Of a stretch of 64,000 bases of DNA, positions 27,276-36,482 are shown piece by piece (within the stretch, counting starts at the first letter, position 1; every line of letters starts with the position of its first letter). This DNA comes from Thiomicrorhabdus cannonii (GTDB lineage: Bacteria > Pseudomonadota > Gammaproteobacteria > Thiomicrospirales > Thiomicrospiraceae), in contig NZ_JACBGH010000001.1 in the NCBI RefSeq assembly GCF_013391695.1, positions 186,001 through 250,000 of the forward strand. The letters are read 5' to 3'. The notes below the pieces were generated by a model. The model was given only the letters and a program-made list of their open reading frames with translations, made no database searches and had not been told where the DNA came from. The position numbers were made by a program, and so were the translations under genes.

Positions 27276-27320
27276 ATCCGGCTCTAAAATTTTCGTTACA
27301 ATATCATAATATTTTTTTGT

Positions 27321-27401
27321 CGTCCGGGGCGGGAGTTTTCACCCTATCCCTCAGACGCGCCTAGACGCGGACGAACCTAGAAGCCCGGATGGCAAAACCC
27401 C
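27321..27401 (+). promoter_or_regulatory. Possible structured 5' leader of purM
   Basis: An AT-rich stretch (27290-27320) changes abruptly to a GC-rich segment in which TCCGGG (27323-27328) can pair with CCCGGA (27384-27389) and GGGA with TCCC inside. It lies upstream of the purM start and would be transcribed. No known riboswitch is recognised. Confidence 0.2.
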
Positions 27402-27442
27402 GTTTACACCTGACTTTTAAAAAATTGGAAATCAGAAACACT

Positions 27443-28492
27443 ATGACTTCAAACAACGTATCCATCAGTTACAAAGACGCCGGCGTCGACATCGACGCCG
27501 GCAACGCTCTTGTCGAAGCGATCAAACCGATCGCCAAAGCCACTTCGCGCCCTGAAGTATGCGCCTCTCTGGGCGGTTTTGGAGCCTTGTTTGAATTGCC
27601 GATCAACAAATACAAAAACCCGATTCTGGTTTCCGGCACCGACGGCGTCGGCACCAAACTGCGTCTGGCGATTGACAGCGGCAAGCACGACCAAGTCGGT
27701 ATCGACCTGGTTGCCATGTGTGTCAACGACCTGATCGTCCAGGGCGCAGAGCCGCTGTTCTTCCTGGATTACTACGCGACCGGCCAGTTGGATGTGGCGG
27801 TGGCAACCGATGTGGTCAAAGGCATCGGCGAAGGCTGCCTGCAATCCGGCTGCGCGCTGATCGGCGGCGAAACCGCTGAAATGCCCGGCATGTATCCTAA
27901 AGGCGATTATGACCTAGCCGGTTTCTGCGTCGGTATCGTCGAAAAAGCCGATTTGATCGACGGTTCTAAAGTCAAGGCCGGCGACGTCATGCTCGGCCTG
28001 TCATCAAGCGGTCCGCACTCCAACGGTTATTCTTTGATCCGCAAGATCATCGAGGTGTCCGGCGTTGACCTGCAAAAAGACATCAACGGCCAGCCGCTGA
28101 TCGATGCGTTGATGGCGCCTACCCGCATCTACGTCAAGCCGATTCTGGAACTGATGAAGTCGGTTGAAATTCATGCGCTTTCGCATATTACCGGTGGCGG
28201 CCTGTTGGAAAACCTGCCACGCGTGATGCCGGAAAACACCATGGCTAAAATCAACACCAACAGCTGGAAGCGCCCTGCGGTGTTCGACTGGCTGCAGGAA
28301 GCAGGCAATGTCGCCTACGAAGAGATGCACCGCACCTTCAACTGCGGTATCGGCATGGTGCTGGTGGTTGACCAGAAAGACCAGCAGAAAGCGATTGACC
28401 TGTTGACTCAGGCAGGCGAAACCGTATCGGTTATCGGCCAGATCGAAGCGTCTGAACAGAGCACGCCAAGCGTATCGCTGTTTAAAGGTTAA
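27443..28492 (+). CDS. purM: Phosphoribosylformylglycinamidine cyclo-ligase
   Basis: 349 residues, the normal size. It performs the fifth step of purine synthesis: FGAM + ATP to AIR. Conserved pieces are [25 protein letters not shown]-like [35 protein letters not shown] and [13 protein letters not shown]. The start at [14 protein letters not shown] (27443) matches family N termini; the upstream ATG at 27389 would add 18 atypical residues. It is separated from purN by an intrinsic terminator. Confidence 0.95.
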   Translation: MTSNNVSISYKDAGVDIDAGNALVEAIKPIAKATSRPEVCASLGGFGALFELPINKYKNPILVSGTDGVGTKLRLAIDSGKHDQVGIDLVAMCVNDLIVQGAEPLFFLDYYATGQLDVAVATDVVKGIGEGCLQSGCALIGGETAEMPGMYPKGDYDLAGFCVGIVEKADLIDGSKVKAGDVMLGLSSSGPHSNGYSLIRKIIEVSGVDLQKDINGQPLIDALMAPTRIYVKPILELMKSVEIHALSHITGGGLLENLPRVMPENTMAKINTNSWKRPAVFDWLQEAGNVAYEEMHRTFNCGIGMVLVVDQKDQQKAIDLLTQAGETVSVIGQIEASEQSTPSVSLFKG

Positions 28493-28511
28493 TCGAAAAC
28501 TTGCGTTCATC

Positions 28512-28558
28512 TGAAACCGGTGATGTTTTCATTGAGAACATCGCCGGTTTGTTTTTGT
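28512..28558 (+). terminator. Intrinsic terminator after purM
   Basis: AAACCGGTGATGTT pairs with AACATCGCCGGTTT (14 bp with one G-T), followed by GTTTTTG. It sits between purM and purN, so purN may need read-through or its own promoter. Confidence 0.85.
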
Positions 28559-28596
28559 AAAGCATAGACTCACATACCGTTTTAACAGGTTTTGAT

Positions 28597-29259
28597 ATGC
28601 AACACCCTTTGAAAATCGCCGTGCTGATTTCCGGTAACGGCTCCAATCTTCAAGCCATTATCGACTACCAGCAACAGCACCCTGACGTTTACCAAATCGG
28701 CCTCGTTATCTCCAATAAAGCCGATGCCTTCGGATTGCAACGCGCCGAAAAAGCCGGTATTCCGACGTGCGTCATCAACCATAAAGACTACCCCGACCGC
28801 GTCAGCTTCGACCGGGCAATGCAGCGCGAAATCGACGCGCAAGAGGTGCAACTGGTGGTGCTCGCCGGTTTTATGCGCATTCTCAGCGCCGAGTTCACCA
28901 CACATTATCTGGGACGCATGCTCAATATCCACCCGTCCCTGCTTCCCAAATATCCGGGATTGAACACCCATCAGCAGGCGATCGACAACGGCGATGCCGA
29001 ACATGGCTTGAGTGTGCATTTCGTGACCGCCGAACTTGACGGCGGCCCCTTGATTTTGCAGTCGCGCGTCAGCCTGTTACCGGACGACGATGCCGTCAGC
29101 CTGCAGCACAAAGTCCATCAACAGGAACATCAGGCTTACCCGTTGGTGGTGCGCTGGTTCGCAGAAGGCAGATTGCAACTTAAAAACGGACAGGCCTGGT
29201 TTAACGGCCAGCCTTTGGCCGAACCGATTCAGCTTGAAGAGTTTTCTGGCGAACTCTAA
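28597..29259 (+). CDS. purN: Phosphoribosylglycinamide formyltransferase
   Basis: 220 residues of the folate-dependent GAR transformylase (purine step 3). KIAVLISGNGSNLQAI binds the phosphoribosyl group; the catalytic block is NIHPSLLPKYPGLNTH, with Asn and His present, and VHFVTAELDGGPLI supplies the catalytic Asp. Length is normal. It is followed 21 nt later by the DUF3108 gene, the usual order in gammaproteobacteria. Confidence 0.95.
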   Translation: MQHPLKIAVLISGNGSNLQAIIDYQQQHPDVYQIGLVISNKADAFGLQRAEKAGIPTCVINHKDYPDRVSFDRAMQREIDAQEVQLVVLAGFMRILSAEFTTHYLGRMLNIHPSLLPKYPGLNTHQQAIDNGDAEHGLSVHFVTAELDGGPLILQSRVSLLPDDDAVSLQHKVHQQEHQAYPLVVRWFAEGRLQLKNGQAWFNGQPLAEPIQLEEFSGEL

Positions 29260-29280
29260 AACGATATAGGAATCACGATA

Positions 29281-30066
29281 ATGACAGCTTCCACGATGCG
29301 CATCATAAACCGACTTCTGCAGCCGCTCACACGGCAGCGCACGGCATTATCCACAACCCTATCGTTCGGCCTGCTGCTTTCCGTGGCCAGCTTCACCACC
29401 CAGGCTGCCGCCCGCAACCTGCCGGAATTCAACGCAATGTTTGCGGTGCACGCCTTCAATATCAAACTCGGCACATCCGAACAGCAGCTGAGCTGCGAAA
29501 ACAGCGACTGCACGCTGGTCGCCACGGCCAAACCGAGCGGTTTCGCGAGCCTGTTTGTCAAAGAATACACCGAAGAACGCGTTGCTTTGCAGCAGCATAA
29601 CGAGAGCCTTGCCTGGCAGAGCTACCAGAAAATTATCCACCGCAAAGACGGCAACGACAAAACCGTCACCTTTGAACTCAGCGACGGCCAGCCGAGCGAA
29701 GTGCTTTATCCCGAAAAACAGCGTCGCTGGCCCCTGCAAGGCAAACTCTACGACATGGCTTCGATTGCCTACGCGTTGCAGTTTGCCCGTCTTAACAACC
29801 AGCCATTGAGCGATTTTTACCTGCAGGACACGCACGGCCAGGAAGCCATCACCTTGACGCCAATGCCTGACCTCAAGGAAGTGGCACTGGCCGACTTTGA
29901 AACCAGCTACCCGGCCGAGGCTTACGGCTTTGCCACCAGCAAAGCCAAGGTAAAAGTCTGGCTATTGCCGGAATACAGCTTCTTTCCCGCCAAGATTGAG
30001 GTTTATAATACCGAAGCTGACAAAACCATTATTTTAGTACTAGAAGAACTGCCCGAACTGTTATGA
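29281..30066 (+). CDS. DUF3108 domain protein
   Basis: 261 residues with a signal peptide ([17 protein letters not shown]) and a DUF3108 domain ([18 protein letters not shown]-like, [15 protein letters not shown], and the closing [15 protein letters not shown]). The family is usually encoded just after purN and is of unknown function, probably periplasmic. It overlaps dcd by 4 nt (ATGA). Confidence 0.82.
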   Translation: MTASTMRIINRLLQPLTRQRTALSTTLSFGLLLSVASFTTQAAARNLPEFNAMFAVHAFNIKLGTSEQQLSCENSDCTLVATAKPSGFASLFVKEYTEERVALQQHNESLAWQSYQKIIHRKDGNDKTVTFELSDGQPSEVLYPEKQRRWPLQGKLYDMASIAYALQFARLNNQPLSDFYLQDTHGQEAITLTPMPDLKEVALADFETSYPAEAYGFATSKAKVKVWLLPEYSFFPAKIEVYNTEADKTIILVLEELPELL

Positions 30067-30680
30067 AACTAAGCGACCGCGATATTATTCAACACCTTAA
30101 GGTCGGCAAAATCGCCATCGACCCTCAGCCCAGCCCTGAAAAGATCAAGGGAATCAGCGTCGATTTGCGTCTCGACAACCGTTTCCGCGTCTTCAACGAC
30201 CACACCGCCCCCTATATCGACTTAAGCGGGCCGCGCGCCGAAGTACAGCGCATTATGGATACGGTGATGGGGGATGAAATCATTATCGGCGAAGGCGAGG
30301 CGTTTTTCCTGCACCCCGGAGAATTGGCGCTGGCCGCAACGTTCGAGTCGGTCACTATTCCCGACGACCTGGTCGGCTGGCTCGACGGCCGTTCCAGCCT
30401 GGCGCGCCTCGGTCTGATGGTGCACGTCACCGCGCACCGCATCGACCCGGGCTGGCACGGTCAGATCGTGCTAGAGATTTTCAACAGCGGCAAACTGCCG
30501 CTGGCATTGCGCCCGGGTATGGATATTTGCGCCATCAATTTCGAGACCCTGTCGAGTGCATCGGCCAAACCGTACAACAAGCGTTCCGATGCCAAATACC
30601 GCGATCAAAAAGGGCCGACGGCGAGCCGCATCAACCAAGATCAAAAAGATGACAAACAGCTGGATTTATTAGCCGACTAA
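30063..30680 (+). CDS. dcd: dCTP deaminase
   Basis: 205 residues of a trimeric dUTPase-fold enzyme that deaminates dCTP to dUTP for dTMP synthesis. Family blocks: [43 protein letters not shown] (active-site Arg/Ser) and [14 protein letters not shown] (catalytic Glu). The C-terminal tail ([17 protein letters not shown]) matches the nucleotide-binding lid. The start overlaps the DUF3108 stop. Confidence 0.95.
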   Translation: MKLSDRDIIQHLKVGKIAIDPQPSPEKIKGISVDLRLDNRFRVFNDHTAPYIDLSGPRAEVQRIMDTVMGDEIIIGEGEAFFLHPGELALAATFESVTIPDDLVGWLDGRSSLARLGLMVHVTAHRIDPGWHGQIVLEIFNSGKLPLALRPGMDICAINFETLSSASAKPYNKRSDAKYRDQKGPTASRINQDQKDDKQLDLLAD

Positions 30681-30725
30681 CTCAGATAGCGACTGCACCA
30701 CTTACTCATTAATAGAAACATTAAG

Positions 30726-31196
30726 ATGAGTTTGGTGACACGCTTCACTTTTACAGGAAGCCCGACATTGAAAACGCCCTTTAAAGCCTGTATGCCAGCG
30801 CTTGCTGCCGTTGTGATCAGCATTGCACCACTCTCGGCCTTAGCTGTCGACACCACCGATTTCAGCAAGCCGCAAATGAAAGAGTGGGCCATCGAATTCA
30901 ACCAGATGCAGGAATGCCTGACACAAATCGACGAAATGGCCGTACTTCAATATGACGAAACCCTCAATCGTCTGCAAAACCAACTCGGTGCTCTGTGTCA
31001 GGCCGGCAAAACCGATGAAGCGCACAACGCCGTCCTGGCCTTCCAACACACGGTTGAAGCCTCAGGCGTTTTTCAACAGATCCAGAGCTGCGGGACAAAA
31101 CTGCGCGAACACGGTTTTATGCCGCCGTTACCGCAAGTGACCACCGACAAGACTGCAGCAGCAGGTCCGCAAGTCTGCCATCAATTCGTGCGTTAA
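30726..31196 (+). CDS. Secreted hypothetical protein with four cysteines in the mature part
   Basis: 156 residues from the ATG at 30726; no family recognised. A signal peptide (CMPALAAVVISIAPLSALAV) precedes a helical, Gln-rich mature part with Cys pairs (QECLTQI, ALCQAG, QSCGTK, QVCHQF) likely to form disulfides in the periplasm. An alternative TTG start at 30768 has AGGAAG 7 nt upstream and gives a more typical signal peptide, so the true start may be there. It is followed by a hairpin of two repeat copies. Confidence 0.65.
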   Translation: MSLVTRFTFTGSPTLKTPFKACMPALAAVVISIAPLSALAVDTTDFSKPQMKEWAIEFNQMQECLTQIDEMAVLQYDETLNRLQNQLGALCQAGKTDEAHNAVLAFQHTVEASGVFQQIQSCGTKLREHGFMPPLPQVTTDKTAAAGPQVCHQFVR

Positions 31197-31208
31197 AATC
31201 CGCCGTTA

Positions 31209-31228
31209 AAAACTCAACAGGCCGGGTA
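31209..31228 (+). repeat. Interspersed 20-bp repeat, copy 6
   Basis: Exact consensus; left half of the inverted pair. Confidence 0.95.
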
Positions 31229-31240
31229 GAAATCATTTCC

Positions 31241-31260
31241 TACCCGGCCTGTTGAGTTTT
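31241..31260 (-). repeat. Interspersed 20-bp repeat, copy 7
   Basis: Exact consensus on the minus strand; right half of the inverted pair. It is flanked by CAAACGCGTTTT, the same outer flank as copy 4. Confidence 0.95.
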
Positions 31261-31288
31261 TCAAACGCGTTTTTTGGCTTTTAGAGTT

Positions 31289-32815
31289 TTATTCCGTAGG
31301 GCGCAAAAACAGCTGATAACCCGCATTTTCCTGTTCGTTCACATAGGGATAACCGAGATTCTGCAGATAATGCTCAAAACCGGCGCTCTGCTCCGGCGGC
31401 ACCTGCACGCCCACCAGCACGCGGCCATAAGCCGCACCGTGGTTACGGTAGTGGAACAGACTGATATTCCACTCTTCGCTCATCTGCGTTAAGAACTGCA
31501 ACAACGCCCCCGGTCTTTCCGGAAACTCGAAACGGTACAACAGTTCGTTTTGAATGCCTTGCGCGTGACCGCCGACCATATAACGCAAATGCAGCTTGGC
31601 CATTTCGTTGTCGGACATATCCTGCGCTTCGTATCCGGCCTGTTTCAAGCTTTGCAGAATGCCTTGACGTTCGGCGCGCCCGCCCTCGGTACGCACCCCC
31701 ACAAACACCACCGCCTTTTGCGCATCGGCATAACGGTAGTTGAATTCGGTAATCGCACGGCGGCCGCCCAGCAGCTCGCAAAACTGTTTGAAACTGCCCG
31801 GCTCTTCCTTGATGGTCACCGCAAAAATCGCTTCGCGCTTCTCGCCCAATTCGGTGCGCTCGGAGATATGGCGCAAACGGTCAAAATTCATATTGGCGCC
31901 GCTGACAATCGCCGCCATCTCCAGACCGGCCACGCTGTACTGTTCCACAAACTTCTTCATGCCGGCCAGAGCCACCGCGCCCGCCGGCTCGGCAATGGCA
32001 CGCGTATCTTCAAAAATATCCTTGATGGCGGCACAGATTTCGTCGGTATCGACGGTAATCATCTCATCGACACAGCGTTGTGCAATACGAAACGGAATTT
32101 CGCCAACCTGCGCCACCGCGACACCATCGGCAAAAATCCCCACCTGATCCAGCACCACGCGCTCGCCGGCTTCCAGCGCACGCGTCATACAGGCCGCATC
32201 TTCCGGCTCCACACCAATTACGCGGGTTTTAGGCGACACCTGCTTGATCACCGAGGCGATACCGGAAATCAAGCCGCCGCCGCCCACCGCCACAAAAATC
32301 ACGTCAAACGGTTTGCTGTGCTGACGCAGCATCTCCAACGCAATCGTGCCCTGTCCGGCAATCACATCCACATCGTCGTAGGGGTGAATAAAGGTCAGGC
32401 GCTGCTGTTCCGCCAGTTGCTTGGCAAAACGCGACGCCTCGTCATAGGTATCGCCATGCAACTCGACATGACCGCCCAGATTCTTGACCGCATTGACCTT
32501 GATGGGTGGGGTGGTACGCGGCATCACAATCGTCGCCTTAATGCCCATTTTGCTGGCCGAAAGCGCCACGCCCTGCGCATGGTTGCCCGCCGAGGCCGCA
32601 ATCACGCCGTCGGCTTTCTGCTCTTCCGTCAGATGCACCATGCGGTTGTAAGCACCGCGCAGTTTAAACGAGAATACCGGCTGCAAATCCTCGCGCTTTA
32701 ACCACACTTTGTTCTGCAACCGTTTTGACAACAAAGGCGCCACCTCCAAAGGCGTTTCATCGGCGATGTCGTAAACCGGCACAGTCAGCACGCGGCGCAA
32801 TATCTCTTCTGGCAT
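31289..32815 (-). CDS. ilvA: Threonine ammonia-lyase, biosynthetic
   Basis: 508 residues of the long biosynthetic form (threonine to 2-oxobutanoate, first step of isoleucine synthesis). The PLP domain has LKREDLQPVFSFKLRGAYN (Schiff-base Lys), ASAGNHAQGVALSA and VAVGGGGLISGIASV. The C-terminal part carries two ACT-like regulatory domains (REAIFAVTIKEEPGSFKQF; YRFEFPERPGALLQFL), expected to bind isoleucine and valine. Length and domains are complete. Monocistronic; its 3' end faces the repeat-built terminator. Confidence 0.95.
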   Translation of the reverse strand: MPEEILRRVLTVPVYDIADETPLEVAPLLSKRLQNKVWLKREDLQPVFSFKLRGAYNRMVHLTEEQKADGVIAASAGNHAQGVALSASKMGIKATIVMPRTTPPIKVNAVKNLGGHVELHGDTYDEASRFAKQLAEQQRLTFIHPYDDVDVIAGQGTIALEMLRQHSKPFDVIFVAVGGGGLISGIASVIKQVSPKTRVIGVEPEDAACMTRALEAGERVVLDQVGIFADGVAVAQVGEIPFRIAQRCVDEMITVDTDEICAAIKDIFEDTRAIAEPAGAVALAGMKKFVEQYSVAGLEMAAIVSGANMNFDRLRHISERTELGEKREAIFAVTIKEEPGSFKQFCELLGGRRAITEFNYRYADAQKAVVFVGVRTEGGRAERQGILQSLKQAGYEAQDMSDNEMAKLHLRYMVGGHAQGIQNELLYRFEFPERPGALLQFLTQMSEEWNISLFHYRNHGAAYGRVLVGVQVPPEQSAGFEHYLQNLGYPYVNEQENAGYQLFLRPTE

Positions 32816-32888
32816 TCCACTTCCCTTTCAATGCGGATCACTTAAATTGGCGCTCATTATATCACTCCTGACCTTAAGGAGGCTGCCG

Positions 32889-33062
32889 ATGTCCGTTGCA
32901 GAAAAATCTGGGACTTTCATCACAAAACTTATTCGGGCGCATGGCATCAAGACTTTCTCAATTATTCAGGCAGGATTGCGCAACACTCTTCGCCAACCCT
33001 TAAAACTCTCTCCAATCTGGCCATGCTTAAAAGTGCATAGAATACGCGCACTCCTGTATTAA
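32889..33062 (+). CDS. Possible 57-residue protein or leader ORF before the copper receptor gene
   Basis: ATG at 32889 is preceded by AAGGAGG (32877-32883), the strongest kind of ribosome-binding site, and the frame stays open for 57 codons. The peptide is basic (IRAHGIKTFSIIQAGLRNTL), with no signal peptide and no known family. It ends 27 nt before the TonB-receptor start on the same strand, so it could be a small protein or a regulatory leader peptide. Coding is unproven. Confidence 0.35.
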   Translation: MSVAEKSGTFITKLIRAHGIKTFSIIQAGLRNTLRQPLKLSPIWPCLKVHRIRALLY

Positions 33063-33089
33063 CCAAATAAAAACATTAAAGGATCCAAC

Positions 33090-35075
33090 ATGTTCCAGCG
33101 CAATAAATTGGCACTCGCCATTCTCACCACCCTTGCCTGCCCCTCGGCCGTTTACGCCACCGAAATCGCCCCAGTAGAGGTCGTGGAAAACAAGGAAGTC
33201 AATGTAGAAACCCAAAACGCTGAAACCCTGACGCAAACCGGCAACACCGAAACAGGGCAGATTTTGCGCCAGTTTAACGGTGTGGATGCGTCGCGCATGG
33301 GCGGGCATGGCTTGGATGTCAACATTCGCGGTCAGCAAAACACCCAAATCAACGTCGTTCTGGACGGTGCCGAAATCGCCGGCGGCTGTCCTAACCGCAT
33401 GGATCCGCCAACCTCCTATGCAGAAATCGGCAGCTACGACAGCGTCACCGTGGTCAAAGGCATGCAATCGGTGCAATACGGCGCCGGCGGCACTGGCGGC
33501 AGCATGATTTTTGAACGCCATGCCCCGGTGTTTGAAGACGGCAAAAACATTCAAGGCGAAATCAGCGCGGCCACCAGCAGCAACGGCATCAACCACGATG
33601 TGAATGCCAAAGTCGCGGCCGGCAGCGACAAGCTTTATGTTGTGTTGCAGGGCGCCAAAAAATCGGCCGACAGCTATAAAGACGGCAACGGTGATACAGT
33701 CAATTCCAGCTACGAAACCCAACAAGGCCATATTGACGTTGGTTTCCGCGCGAATGAAAACAATGAATTTAAATTCTCCTACGAGAAAAGCCGCACCGAA
33801 GATGCGCTGTATCAAGGCTCGAGCATGGATGCTCCGCTGTCAGAGGGCGAGATCAAACGCTTGAGCTATAAAGGTAAAAACCTCGCCAAAAACCTGCAGG
33901 GCCTGGAAGTTGAAGTGTATCAATCGACGGTTGATCATGTGATGAATAATTTTGAACTTCGCACCCCTACGGGAACAAAAATGGAAACGGTGTCCGATAC
34001 CGAAACCACAGGCGGAAAAATCAAACTAACCAGCCAATTTGGCCATACGCAGTTGGACTATGGTGTTATTTTGCAAAGCGAAGTTAAAAACGCCGTTCTG
34101 TCTAACATTACGATGGGAACGGACATGTTTGCAATGTGGCCTGATGTATTGACCACGCAAAACAGTGTTTTTGCAGAAAGCACATCCCTGTTCAAAGATA
34201 ACCAAAAAGTGATTTTAGGATTGCGTTACGACCAAGTGACCGCTGAAGTTCGTGATGCCAACGGTGTCAGCTCACCAGCTAATTCACCGTCTAACCTCTA
34301 TACCACCAACTATCCAGATTATTCAGACGACACCAAAATTGAAGAAGGCAACTGGAATGCGTTGGCCCGCTATGAAAAAGCCTACAGCAATGGTATGAAT
34401 AGCTTTATCGGAATCAGTCGCTCAACTCGAACTGCAGATGCCACCGAGCGTTTTATGGCGAAATCGAATTGGATTGGCAATCCAAATCTAACCCCTGAAA
34501 AACATACTCAAGCTGATTTAGGACTAGGGCAAACCACTCAGAAAATGAATTGGAACCTTTCTGCTTTCTATGATTCAGCGGAAGATTACATTACAGCTTA
34601 CAAACAATCGGGAAAAACCTTATACAAAAACATTGATGCAGTTATTTACGGCTGGGAGCTGGAAACAGCAGCCAAACTAAGCAATCAATTCAAAGTCGGC
34701 TTAAATGCAAGTTGTACGCGCGGTTTCAATACTACCGATAACGCCGACTTGATGGGTATAAACCCGCTTACAGGTAAAATCTTCGCTGAATATGCCACTC
34801 ACAACTTAACGGCTGGTGCACGTGTTAACATGGCCAGCGAGCAAAAAGCAGTGGATGATGCCTATGATGAACTGGAAACACCGGCATGGAGCACTGTTGA
34901 CCTATATGCCGGCTACCATGTCAACAAAACGTTTACACTATCAGCCGGTGTCGACAACTTGTTTGATCAAGCTTACTATACGGCCCTGAATCGCACCGAT
35001 ACATTATCAGGTAATCTCTATAAAGTTTATGAACCAGGCCGCAATGTCTGGGCTAAAGTTTCTGCCAAATTCTAA
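33090..35075 (+). CDS. oprC: TonB-dependent copper receptor (OprC/NosA type)
   Basis: 661 residues: signal peptide (LALAILTTLACPSAVYA), plug domain (GHGLDVNIRGQQNTQINVVL; SVTVVKGMQSVQYGAGG) and a C-terminal beta-barrel ending in FSAKF-like aromatic WAKVSAKF. The copper-site pattern described for Pseudomonas OprC, CxxxM plus HxM, is present: Cys100-Met104 in GGCPNRMDPP and His283-Met285 in DHVMNNF. It would import copper across the outer membrane with TonB energy. Downstream SCO1 and PCu(A)C genes support a copper role. A classical N-terminal TonB box is not obvious. Confidence 0.9.
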   Translation: MFQRNKLALAILTTLACPSAVYATEIAPVEVVENKEVNVETQNAETLTQTGNTETGQILRQFNGVDASRMGGHGLDVNIRGQQNTQINVVLDGAEIAGGCPNRMDPPTSYAEIGSYDSVTVVKGMQSVQYGAGGTGGSMIFERHAPVFEDGKNIQGEISAATSSNGINHDVNAKVAAGSDKLYVVLQGAKKSADSYKDGNGDTVNSSYETQQGHIDVGFRANENNEFKFSYEKSRTEDALYQGSSMDAPLSEGEIKRLSYKGKNLAKNLQGLEVEVYQSTVDHVMNNFELRTPTGTKMETVSDTETTGGKIKLTSQFGHTQLDYGVILQSEVKNAVLSNITMGTDMFAMWPDVLTTQNSVFAESTSLFKDNQKVILGLRYDQVTAEVRDANGVSSPANSPSNLYTTNYPDYSDDTKIEEGNWNALARYEKAYSNGMNSFIGISRSTRTADATERFMAKSNWIGNPNLTPEKHTQADLGLGQTTQKMNWNLSAFYDSAEDYITAYKQSGKTLYKNIDAVIYGWELETAAKLSNQFKVGLNASCTRGFNTTDNADLMGINPLTGKIFAEYATHNLTAGARVNMASEQKAVDDAYDELETPAWSTVDLYAGYHVNKTFTLSAGVDNLFDQAYYTALNRTDTLSGNLYKVYEPGRNVWAKVSAKF

Positions 35076-35102
35076 GTTGGGCAAATGCTTTAGCTAATAC
35101 GC

Positions 35103-35136
35103 AGCCGTCCAAGCGCATTTCGCTTAGGACGGCTTT
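35103..35136 (+). terminator. Intrinsic terminator after the copper receptor gene
   Basis: AGCCGTCC...AAGCG pairs with CGCTT...GGACGGCT (one bulged A), followed by TTTGAGTTT. The T-run is short, so partial read-through into the SCO1 gene is possible. Confidence 0.6.
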
Positions 35137-35159
35137 TGAGTTTAAGCAAGGAGAACTCC

Positions 35160-35786
35160 ATGCAAACAAAAAACCTGTTTACGATCATCATATTAGGAAT
35201 CATCATCGGGTTGGGCTCTTTCTTTATCCCCAACCTTTTCCAGCCACAGGCACAAACCGGCGCCAAACTTGTTTCCGACGCGCATCCGCAAGGCGGTGAT
35301 TTCACCTTGACCGCCGTGGATGGCAAGCATAGTTTGAGTGACTACAAGGGCAAGCTGGTGCTGATCTATTTCGGCTACACCTTCTGCCCCGACATCTGTC
35401 CCACCAATCTGGGCAATCTGTCGGTCGCCTATCGCAAATTAACGCCCGAAGAGAAGCAAAACCTGCAAATACTATTCGTGTCGGTCGACCCGGAACGCGA
35501 TACCCCGCAACGCCTGCAGCAGTATGCCAACTACTTTGAATCCAACATTGTCGGCCTGACCGGCGAGCCGCAAACCCTTGCCGAAATCGCCCAACGCTAC
35601 GGCGTGGTTTACGCCAAAGTGAATGACCCGAAAAACGGCACCAATTACGCGGTAGACCATTCCGCCTTCACCTATGTAGTCGACCAGCAAGGCCGATTGA
35701 AGGAACAGCTGCCGCATGCCACCCAACCGGATCAGTTCATTCACACCATTCGACGCTACTTATCGGCAACCGCCGTATCCGAATAA
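35160..35786 (+). CDS. SCO1/SenC-family copper chaperone
   Basis: 208 residues. One N-terminal membrane anchor (NLFTIIILGIIIGLGSFFI) is followed by a thioredoxin-like domain with the copper/redox motif CPDICP in FGYTFCPDICPTNLG and the third ligand His in VDHSAFTYVVD. SCO1 proteins deliver copper to the CuA site, or help cytochrome oxidase assembly, in the periplasm. The start at 35160 follows AAGGAG; ATG 35136 upstream does not. It is part of the copper group. Confidence 0.9.
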   Translation: MQTKNLFTIIILGIIIGLGSFFIPNLFQPQAQTGAKLVSDAHPQGGDFTLTAVDGKHSLSDYKGKLVLIYFGYTFCPDICPTNLGNLSVAYRKLTPEEKQNLQILFVSVDPERDTPQRLQQYANYFESNIVGLTGEPQTLAEIAQRYGVVYAKVNDPKNGTNYAVDHSAFTYVVDQQGRLKEQLPHATQPDQFIHTIRRYLSATAVSE

Positions 35787-35840
35787 CGCGAAGAACCCTA
35801 TTGAATTTATTACTTAAAACCCCTAAATTGTGAACCACAA

Positions 35841-35860
35841 AAAACTCAACAGGCCGGGTT
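35841..35860 (+). repeat. Interspersed 20-bp repeat, copy 8
   Basis: AAAACTCAACAGGCCGGGTT contains the exact 13-mer. It lies just upstream of the ribosome-binding region of the PCu(A)C gene, ending 18 nt before the start codon. Confidence 0.95.
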
Positions 35861-35878
35861 AGGCCAAAAGGAAACCCT

Positions 35879-36364
35879 ATGAACTACAAACGCAAACTCC
35901 TGGCTGTGACCTTTTCTGCTTTGACGGCTTTCGCCAGCGCCAATACCTGGGCAAGCCAGGCGGACGATTTGCAAGTGAACAATCCCTATGCACGTGAAGT
36001 GCCTCCGGGAGCCCCTGCCAGTGCCAGCTTTATGGAATTGAACAACCCGACTGACCACGACATCACCCTTACCGGCGCACAATCGGCAGCCGCTGACATT
36101 GTCGAGCTGCATACCCATACCAACGACAATGGCGTCATGCGCATGCGCCAAATCCCACAAATCGTGGTACCCGCACATGGCCAAGCTACACTGCAGCCAG
36201 GCGGCCTGCACATTATGCTGATCGAACCGCAGGAAACCCTTTCTGCCGGCCAAACTATCGAAGTGCAACTGCAATTCTCCGACGGTAGTCACAAAACCGT
36301 TTCCATGCCGGTTAAATCCCTAACCGGCATGGGCATGCAAATGCAGCATGGACATATGCACTAA
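35879..36364 (+). CDS. pcuC: PCu(A)C periplasmic copper chaperone
   Basis: 161 residues with a signal peptide (LAVTFSALTAFASANTWA) and the PCu(A)C (DUF461) motif: His in VELHTHTNDNGVMRMR, Met ~10 residues on, and GGLHIML (HxM) ~21 residues later. It binds Cu(I) in the periplasm and passes it to SCO1 or cytochrome oxidase. The C-terminal tail MGMQMQHGHMH is a second Met/His-rich copper site, as in PcuC proteins with extended tails. It lies downstream of the SCO1 gene. Confidence 0.92.
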   Translation: MNYKRKLLAVTFSALTAFASANTWASQADDLQVNNPYAREVPPGAPASASFMELNNPTDHDITLTGAQSAAADIVELHTHTNDNGVMRMRQIPQIVVPAHGQATLQPGGLHIMLIEPQETLSAGQTIEVQLQFSDGSHKTVSMPVKSLTGMGMQMQHGHMH

Positions 36365-36482
36365 GGCCAGTTTAGTTATTCCGATCAATGCCATTGAAAT
36401 AATAAATTGGATTTTTAAAACGGTTAGCAGGTAGACTATGCAGCCGTTTTAACCTGAAAACATAACAAAAATAGGTAGATAG

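Larger units (their letters stand above)
31208..31261. terminator. Bidirectional terminator built from two repeat copies
   Basis: Two head-to-head copies of the interspersed repeat form a perfect 22-bp stem (31208-31229 with 31240-31261) around a 10-nt loop. An A5 run on one side and T5 on the other allow termination in both directions, between the secreted-protein gene (+) and ilvA (-). Confidence 0.85.

Noticed and set aside
31632-31652. TATCCGGCCTGTTTCAAG inside ilvA
   Set aside because: Partial core only, explained by codons for LKQAGY.
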